NCBI GenBank assembly: GCA_943735955.1
Contig: OX030956.1
Location: 297,001-361,000, forward strand
Direction of reading: 5' to 3'
Length of the DNA stretch: 64,000 nt
Source of the DNA: Piscicola geometra
Lineage: Eukaryota; Annelida; Clitellata; Hirudinida; Piscicolidae
The position numbers were made by a program, and so were the translations under genes. Every line of letters starts with the position of its first letter. The first letter of the stretch is position 1. Below are positions 55,770-64,000 of the stretch, in pieces. The notes beneath the pieces were generated by a model, which was given only the letters and a program-made list of their open reading frames with translations, made no database searches and was not told the DNA's origin.

Positions 55770-58700
55770 AATGTGTTGTATTTAATGAGACTATTAAATC
55801 ATTGTTAAATCGGCAATATTCTGTGCGCATTTTTAATAGCTAACGCAATAAATTTATTAAGAAAGTTTGCTGCAATATCACTTTTAGACACTATTATTCT
55901 CGGCATTTGTCAAACTAAATAAAAACTGAATGATTTTTGGTCGTTGTTTCGAGAGCTTCCGTGGGCCTCACAATCGACATCCATATCATGTTGTCAGAAG
56001 CAAATCTTGAAGGCAATTATTAAGTATCTCTTCAAATATTTTAACATACTTTTTTTAATGATTATTAAAATCTTTAGATGCACAAAAAAAAACAAATTTT
56101 AAAGAATACTCGAAATGAAAGTGTTTTTTTAGAAGATGAATGTTTTAAAGTATTTCACTTTAGCACTGGTGACATCAAAATATTAATTTTCATTAAATAA
56201 ATCATTATTAGTTTTTATTTCATCATATTTTTCTTATACTTTTAAAATACATTTTAACCCAAATAAAATACTTAAAAACAACTTTACGCGATGATTGATC
56301 GTTTAATTATTGGATAAGTAGACAATTAGATAATTGAAATGATTATTGAAATTGAGAAAAAAATACTTTTTAGTTATGACGAAAAATATAAAAATATTTG
56401 AATTCTGTTAAAAACTAAAGATAAAAAGTTTTTAAAACTGAAAAATGTATGCGGGGGTCTGTCAAAAACAATCAAGAATATTAGATGTTATATTTTCAGT
56501 ATTCAGCGATACGCATGATGAAAAATGTATTTAAATTCACTTTCTAATAATTATAACGTTTTCGACTAACTGGAAATCAAATTTTTATTTTATAAAATAT
56601 TCTTTGATTTTTTTAAATTAGATTTTTATTGTTTAAACGAGTGTGGTTCATAAAAGTATTAAGTAAACTTGAAAATAATATTTCATAAAGTTTTTTTAAG
56701 TATATTTTTTTCAAATCATTCATTAATCTTCACTTCAATCTCAAACTTTTTGGTTTTGTAAAAAGTCAAAATTTCACAAGTAAGCTACGAAAAACAAGAA
56801 AAAAATTAAATACTTTTTTATTACAATAGCGCTAATCCTCTCAAATTAGTTTGTATTGTGTTTACACATTTTAATGACTCTTTTTAATTTTTTATGGTTC
56901 AGAATGTAGTTTTAAAATTTTAAAACCAATTTTTATGTGTTTAGAGGGAAGGAGAGTGTAATTGGGTGAAATGGCTTTCTACCTGCATTTTTATGTAAAA
57001 TTAAAATTAATTGCATTTATAAGTGCCAAAATAGGCATGTTTCAATTAAATTTCATATGCAAAGTGTTTTTTCTTCATAGTAGAATTTGAAGTCTTCGAA
57101 ATTATTGCCTCATTTATACTTTTAAAGAGAATATATTTTATTTGTCCGTCTATACTTGTGTTTACGTTTATATATGTCAATGTATGTGGTTTTATGTTTG
57201 CGTGTGTTGATGTTTCCACAAAATAATTCAAAGATTTATATCTTTTTATAAAAATACTTTATGCTATTTATTGCTTTAGTGAAAGAAAAACAAATCAATA
57301 AAAGCCTCAAGGATTCAGAAAGTATAAAATTAAAAACTGCTTTTATGTTACACCTGGTAAGGAATGTAAGGCTGTCAAAAATCAATCTAATGGAGCTTGT
57401 TATACTTAATGAATACATTTGTGAGTGAGTTTTTGTAAAGTGGTACGAGCACAAGATTGCTGGTCAAAAACTAATTGAATTTTGAGTATTAATTTATAAT
57501 TTATTTTAAAAAAATCAAACTTTTAAAGACTTGAAAAAAGTATGGTTATAAAAAAGGTTTGAGATTAAGTTTATTATAACATTTTTTCTTTAAAATGCTC
57601 AAACTTAAAAATCAGGGTTTCTGTTGAGAAAAAGATAGTTTTAACGTCTAGAATTATTACAAAAATTGTATTTAAAAAAATATTATTTAAAAAAATTATT
57701 TGAAACTAATGTGGAAGAGTATTAAAGGATGTAAAATTGCTTATAATCACAGTCTTAGATCAGCCCATGCAGTTAATGTTGCCTTTAAAAGTAATGTGAC
57801 TAGTCTTTAAATGCTTTGAAAATGTTTTTTTAAAGTTTCAAGTAAATATTGGACCTATGTTTTGAAATAATGATGTTTTATTGGATTTTATCTTAAGAAT
57901 ACATTATTTTTTACTCTAATTTTAATATTTAGTTATTAATTTCATCTTTTGCGATCTAAATCTAAAATTTTAAAATAATTTATTCATTGTTAATGTTATT
58001 TTTATAAATAAAAGAATAAAGAAGATAATTTCGTATGCTTAAACCACGACTCACAAATATCGAGATCCAAACAGAAAAATATCTTTTAACTATTACAATA
58101 CATCAATAAAATAAATAAATAAATCTTTAATTTGAAAAAAGCAAAAAATAGAAATTTCTAAGAAAATGTAAAGTTCATCATTATTAAAAATTCATCCTTG
58201 AGACTTTAAAGCATCTTCTTTGAAGCTTTTCTCAAAAGCGGTTTGATGAATGTTTATGTTACCCATATTATCATCATCTCACTCCTCTTCTCTCCACCCA
58301 ACAAATAATGGCGCAGACGAGGGTGTCGGATACGTCATTTATACACATAAAGAGTGCAAGAACGTAGCAGCATATTGTCATTGTGTACTCAAGAGCTTCA
58401 TGCTTATTAATAATTAGACGTTTTCTCCCGCCCATAAGCAAACTCCATATACGCTCTTCGCGTACAAACAAATGTGCCCACGCACATGCAAGCACGCATA
58501 CATGCGAACGTATAAAGGAAAATAGGAAGGGGTACAAAATCGTTGAAAAATGAACGTGTATGCACTCAAAGCTAAACACGCTTAATAAAATACAAAGAAA
58601 GCTTGACCAATTTTTTACTTTCTTAAAGCTTAGTTGTTTTTTTCAACAAACATAAAAAAACATCTAAATACAAAAACACAAAATTTCACTCATATCAAAC

Positions 58701-61080
58701 GTTATTGCGACACATTCAAGCCTATTTTACTCTTAAAACATCTGCCCTGTAACGCTTTGAAGCCTATGGTTCATTTATTTTTGAATTTTAATTCTTTGCA
58801 TCTCCATACGAGACCAAGCTATGTAATTGAAAAAATTTGATCTTTTCATTAAAGGCCTAAAGTGAAGGGTCTGTAAACTTCAAAAAAAGCAAAACTTTGA
58901 ATATCAAGGTTTTAAAACAAAAACATTTATGTTTTTCTATTTGAAATGTTTAAAAAGTCAAGTTATTTTTGGAAATTTAAATTAGAAATATAGGAAGCTT
59001 CGTTTTCCTATTCACTCAAAAGTATTGCATAGTCAATCATGGAAAGTGTAAAAAATATATCAAAATTGAAAAAAAACAACTTGTTTATTTTCAACAATGA
59101 ACAAGCAGACTTCATTGTTTAAACCAAACTTAGCTTGAACCTGCTGCATTGAGCATTTCACAAACTCTTCATTCTTTCTCTGATTCAAAATGCTGGAGTT
59201 TGTGGAAGCAGTTTTGAAATCTTTCGAAAATTCTGTCAGGAATCAAACAAGAACTAAGTCAATATTATACCAAGTACATTTCAAAAGTTTTTTTTTCTTT
59301 TTCAACAACTAAAACTTTTTGAAAATGTAAAACTTTTGTATTTGAAGAGCGTATTCGAAAAAAATGGTTCAAGACATGGGAAAAGCCTAAAGGCTTACGA
59401 AGCAACATCACAAGAGACTGATCCCCTTCAAGCCTTTGAAAATTGATTCGAAAGTTTTTAAACTTTGTTTGGATTTAAAAGTTTGTCTTTCAATGCATCT
59501 GAATATGGTGGAGCTCCTTGAGCTTCCAAGGAAGGATCTCCAAGCATTGATATATTTTGTCAACACGTTTTACACTCGTTTTTCACCCCTAGATCGTTAT
59601 TAAAATGACAAAGGATAATGAAAAAGAAAATAATGTCTTTATACCTTTTCTATTTTAAATAATTACCTTTTATTTAATAATACTGGAATTTTGGACATCT
59701 AATGAAACAATTATTTACAAATTTTCGAAAGATTTTTACGGTAAGTATGCTTACTAGTAACGCCATCGAGAATTTCTTTCGATTTGGTTTTGATGTTATC
59801 AAGTTTCCCATTATTGACTGTTATATGTTTGTATATAAATAAAAAAATACACTCACTTGATTTAAAAAATAAAAATTTGGTTATCAACAAATGACAATGG
59901 CTTGTCTCACTGATCTGGAGAACAAGTATTGAAGTGACTAATTTTTTGGAGATGTATTCAAGCCTTGTAAGCTAGATTGACACGCGAATTCAATTGAGTG
60001 CCACAAAAATTCTGATTGTGTTTCGCAAACCTTCAATCAGTTGTCCTTTTCAAGAAATGTTAAAAAAGTATTTAAATTTTTATTCCTGTTATTATCAATT
60101 CCCAACTACATTCATTTCATTAAGCTTTTAGACTGCTTTTTTTAAAGGCTTCTTTAATTTATATATATTACCAACATCTTTCTAGTAATAAACTTTATCA
60201 AAATGTTATTTTGTTTATTCCATTACACACACAAATGAAATTTGATTTATGGTTTTTATTAACGGATATATTGGTTAAATAGTTTTAAGTTGACCAAAAA
60301 CAATCGTTTATTAATTATTGGCTCTGCTTTCAATGTAGCCTCTTCCATAAAAAACCATTCGAACACTTTTGCGTTTAGATAAATACATAAATAGATAAAT
60401 AATGCAAAATCCAATGAATACTAATGCTCTTCGAGCTTTTAACAATTTTTTTCTTCTTCATTGAATCACCATCATCATAACCATCACCACCACCTTCATC
60501 ATTACCATCACCATCATCTGAATCATCATCAACCTCATCCCATAGCTACGTAAATATCTCTGAAAGTTTTTAATTGGCTTTTAAAATAAGAAAAAAGATT
60601 TAAATCAATAGAATAAAAATTTATAAATTTTAATTGAATCAGAATTTCTTATAATATTTATTTTAAAAATTGGTTCACAATTTTTCAATTCAACAATTTC
60701 ATATAAAATTTTATAAGAAAATTTCTTTTTTTTACACAAAATATTTTTAAATTTAAAAATTAGGATTTAATTCAATAATAAAAGGTTTTTTCTCATTCTT
60801 CTAATTTCTGAATTTTCAAATATTCTTTAAAAGATGAAATTTTACGTAATCTTATATGTATGTCTTCTTCTTATCCAACAAAATAATAATTGTTAAAAAT
60901 TTAATTTGAAATGTTTTTTAATTAGATTCAATTCAATGCTTTTAACGCCTTTATTATCCACGGTTAATCTAAAAAAAATTTACACTCTCATATATTTATA
61001 TTGTCATTATCATAACAATTTTAAATAATTAATTCAAAAATAAAAGTTTGAATTTATTCTCTTTTGACTCAAATAATTTG
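55770..61080. other. AT-rich region, no established gene
   Basis: No convincing coding sequence. A CAT/ATC repeat lies at about 60467-60540. The - strand ORF 58274-58579 (101 codons, Cys/Leu-rich) has no recognised motif. Scattered short open stretches near 59180-59590 carry several stops. Confidence 0.5.
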
Positions 61081-61084
61081 ACAG

Positions 61085-64000
61085 ACAATCGTCACATTCT
61101 GGACTGTTTCATTCCTCAAATGCGTTCCATCCGAACCTGCTTTGATGCATTTGACAGCAAGTTTGAAAGCTCGGTGGATGAGAAGCAGTACAGAAACGCC
61201 TGTCGGTTAGTTAAAGAACTGTTGTAAATTTTTTTTGCTTGTTAATTTAGGTATTTTCAACTTTATTAGGATTTTTATGGGTTAATTTTATTGGTTTCGG
61301 TGTTGGTATTTGTTTTTTGAGGTTTGTTTTGTTTTTTTGGATTAAAAAAATTACAGAAAAACGTATAATGAAATTATTTTTATTTTACATTAAATCGAAA
61401 ATGTCATCAGTCAAGCAGTTAATGGCTAATGTATAAAGTAAGATTATAACTTTTTTTCAAAAAAAATAAAACAACATGTTATTAATTGATTGATGATTTG
61501 ATGAATGGCTTGGTTGATAAGCGGGTGCCTGGTTAAGCTCGTGTTTTGTGTGACGCACTTCGAAATCAGTGTGCAACGAGTTTTAATTTTAAAAATGTTA
61601 ATAAATAATTATATAATATGTAAGATTCGATTTTTTAATAAACAATTATATAATATGTGAGATTCGATTTTTTTTACAATTTAAACATAAAAGTTTAAAA
61701 GTAGTGTGAAACTCTAAATTTTATTTTACAATCTTATCCAGCTTCATTACATCTTCTTAACTCAACTCCCTCCTTTCAAAAAATTTTTTTTTGTGATAGT
61801 ATGAACTCAGAAACAATAATTTGAGACATAAACCTACAGCACCTCCCAGTGCAAGTCCACCCACCAAGATCTATTTCGCCTCTTACTCAAAAAACCAAAA
61901 TGTTGGCGGCACAATTTTTTTGAATCTGACATCATTTACCAACGCAGATATTGAATAAAATTAACAAATCATGGCTTTTATTATTGATCAGCTCAAATCT
62001 TGGAATGCCTTCTTCTTTGAGCTTTTCAATATTTTTAATATACATTTTCCACCAACAATTAGAAAAGGGAAATTTAAGATTAAAATTATCCTTATTCAGT
62101 ATAAACTCTCTCATATTCATATTTATAAAAACTTTTCCGTTTAAAAAATTTGAAATACAGTTTTAACAACAAAACTTTTGCTGTTTATTTCACAAACTGA
62201 ACCTTTTGAGAACTTATTTGAACCACACCCACAGAGTCATCGGAGCTACGATGAACTGTTTCAGTGGGATCAAAGGAGAGCTTTCGAAACGCTGCAACGA
62301 AGAGGTCGCCACAGTTTTCGTGCAGCGCTACATCCAGCCACTCGCCACTAACCACAAGCTGGTGGTCTTGACTTATTGCACGTCTCTCTCCCTTTCCAAT
62401 CGAAACTACTTTCTCCACACCACGTCATCGGCCACGTCGCTCTTTCCTTTACTTTATCCAGCTTTTATCTTATCGTTTTTATCATCTTTTTTGAGCTTTG
62501 TATCTATTTTAAACCCTCATCTGCATATTCGTTATATGAAACAAAATGCTTTAAGTAAGATTGAAAGCTTTAATTATAGAAGAAATAAACTTCTTACAAG
62601 CATCCATGACGAAAAGCAACAGCTTGACAGGAAATTTGCTATTCTAGATTCTATTTGCTTTCCAAGCGCTCACGGCCACTCACAAAAGCTTTTCATTCAA
62701 TTTTTCTCTCGGATTTTTTCTGAAAATCATTTGCAGCTAAGCTCTTTTGAAAATTGCAGCAATAATTATTATCTTTTCCAGACTAGAAAAAACAAAAGTT
62801 ACGATTGCATCAACAAGGCCGATCACTGTGTAAACCACTATTGCAACAATTATCTCTTACAATCTAACACATTCTCCTTTTATTTGTTTCACCGATTACT
62901 AGATTTTCACTTACAAGCGACCAATAGCTATTTATTCAACGCGGCGATGAAACCGGATTCTAAACATACACTCACACTGCTATTCCTTGCTGTAGGGCTC
63001 ACATTACAGTTAAAAACAGAGCTTCTTTACACTTGTATTCTTTTTAATATTACAGCATTCGAAGGAAATATAGCTTATAGGCAAGGTGTTGAGGAAACAA
63101 CATGGAAGAAGAACGTAGTCAGACATAAAAGCGAGTTTAGAAGTTTGTGTTGCAGTGTCAAATTAAAAAGCATAATTAATAACCAGAAATATTTTCTTTC
63201 GCAATACTTACAAGACAGTGTAAGCATCATTAATTTTCATTATTTTTCGTGTTATAGAGATTGTAAAATTATTCATTTACTTAGATATAGGAACATTATA
63301 GATGCTTCTAAAGCGAATAAAGCTGATTGCTATTTTATGCGTTTGCTAACTCGACCATTTTACGGCTGTCCCTGCCCCTTTCAAGACAGCCTCACAGACC
63401 ACAACCACTTTCCTTTCAGTCACAACCACCAACATAGCCACGAAAGCTTATATATTTTTAAGAATTATAAAATCTCTTATATTCGTTACAACTCCACAAA
63501 TTTTGTTCAAACATGCAGTCAACAACCGAAGCACTCGTGTTTTTACAAAATTAATGAAGATTTCATTGAAGAGATACTTCTGAATTTTTTTTTCTTCCAA
63601 GAATACTACAACCAGAATGGCCAAATCAGCCACTCAAACCACCAGAGACGACAAGAAACTCTCCATTACAAGCAGAGCTCCAGTGGAGATAAAAGAGCAC
63701 TAAAAGAGGCTGTAAGGGTGATCAAACCTGGTTACTCAGCGAAAAATGTGCAAGTAATCAGCTTGGATAAATTCTCACAAAGAACTCTTCCTAATAATAA
63801 CTGCGACATTTCAGTGGGTGGTTTTTCCATATTTTGCAGCACTAAAAAAACCTCTCGAATCCTTAAGAAACGTCGAAGTTGTAGTATGATGATTCTTTTG
63901 AAGTTCTTTCATAACCAATCTTTTCTTAATTTTCTTTTTTTTCTTTTGCAATCGGCATACATTTTCTTATTGCTTCAGACTTTTTCACTCTGCTATTTTA
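61085..64000 (+). CDS. Unidentified protein, two exons, open to the window edge (3' partial)
   Basis: Exon one (61085-61205) has acceptor TTTGACAG and donor GTTAGT at 61206. It enters needing one base and leaves in phase 2. Exon two has its acceptor at 62231-62234 (ACAG) and stays open through 64000: 588 codons with no stop in DNA of roughly 35% GC. The junction reads NAC-R-VIGATMNCFSG. The first ~85 residues look helical with regularly spaced cysteines (DCFIPQMRSIRTC, YRNAC, MNCFSGIKGELSKRC), like small secreted Cys-helix domains, though I cannot name a family. After about 62371 composition shifts to Phe/Ser/Asn/Tyr/His/Cys-rich. There are hydrophobic stretches at about 62437-62511, 62965-63012 and 63886-63999, a His-rich patch at 63397-63444 and a basic KKRR at 63862-63873. 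5' exons and 3' end are outside or unresolved. Confidence 0.6.

Noticed and set aside
62185..62418. - strand ORF at the start of the right-end exon
   Set aside because: Antisense to the well-phased + strand exon beginning at 62235.

Overview
This window looks like nuclear DNA of a multicellular animal. Coding sequence is split into short, fairly GC-rich exons with GT/AG introns, in a very AT-rich background. It also carries long CA/GT and GAT/CAT microsatellites, tRNA-derived SINE-like repeats, and three classes of eukaryotic DNA transposon (piggyBac, Merlin, hAT). I cannot fix the phylum. The transposon mix and base composition would suit a flatworm or another lophotrochozoan, but that is a guess.

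Left end (1-5150): two conserved housekeeping genes in tail-to-tail orientation. On the + strand are the last nine exons of a PIKfyve/Fab1-type phosphatidylinositol-3-phosphate 5-kinase (17-3023; the 5' part lies outside the window). On the - strand is a complete five-exon gene for C1QBP/p32/MAM33, a mitochondrial matrix protein (5143-3684, 272 aa). Exon boundaries and phases of both genes were worked out by hand and close perfectly in frame. A tRNA-derived SINE-like repeat lies in one PIKfyve intron. A CA tract and a GT tract flank another PIKfyve exon.

Middle (about 5.2-61 kb): mostly AT-rich non-coding DNA holding three dateable DNA transposons. (i) An internally deleted piggyBac element at 33745-35531, with TTAA duplications and paired short terminal inverted repeats. 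(ii) A degenerate Merlin element at 49919-51827, with an exact 8-bp target duplication. (iii) A structurally complete hAT element at 52385-55528 whose six-exon transposase is open from start to stop. The hAT sits inside a GT microsatellite and splits it in two. Smaller repeats include a 270-bp inverted-repeat unit with telomere-like motifs, a local duplication near 36.2-36.6 kb, a second tRNA-like SINE head, two L2-like tails, and an inverted pair of dispersed-repeat ends. Several GC-richer islands with open frames next to good splice signals (8.8, 13.8, 16.8, 27.2, 29.7-30.1, 33.2, 40.6, 46.9 kb) are listed as candidate exons at low confidence.

Right end (61085-64000): the most interesting part. 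A cysteine-containing exon (61085-61205) splices in phase to a second exon starting at 62235. From there one reading frame stays open for about 588 codons to the window edge without a stop. I do not recognise the protein. It begins with a helical, cysteine-patterned segment and continues as a Cys/His/Phe/Asn-rich, partly hydrophobic chain. Candidate exons at 29.7-30.1 and 46.9-47.0 kb have compatible phases and similar composition, so this could be the 3' part of a large gene with 14-17 kb introns that host the transposons. That link is inference.
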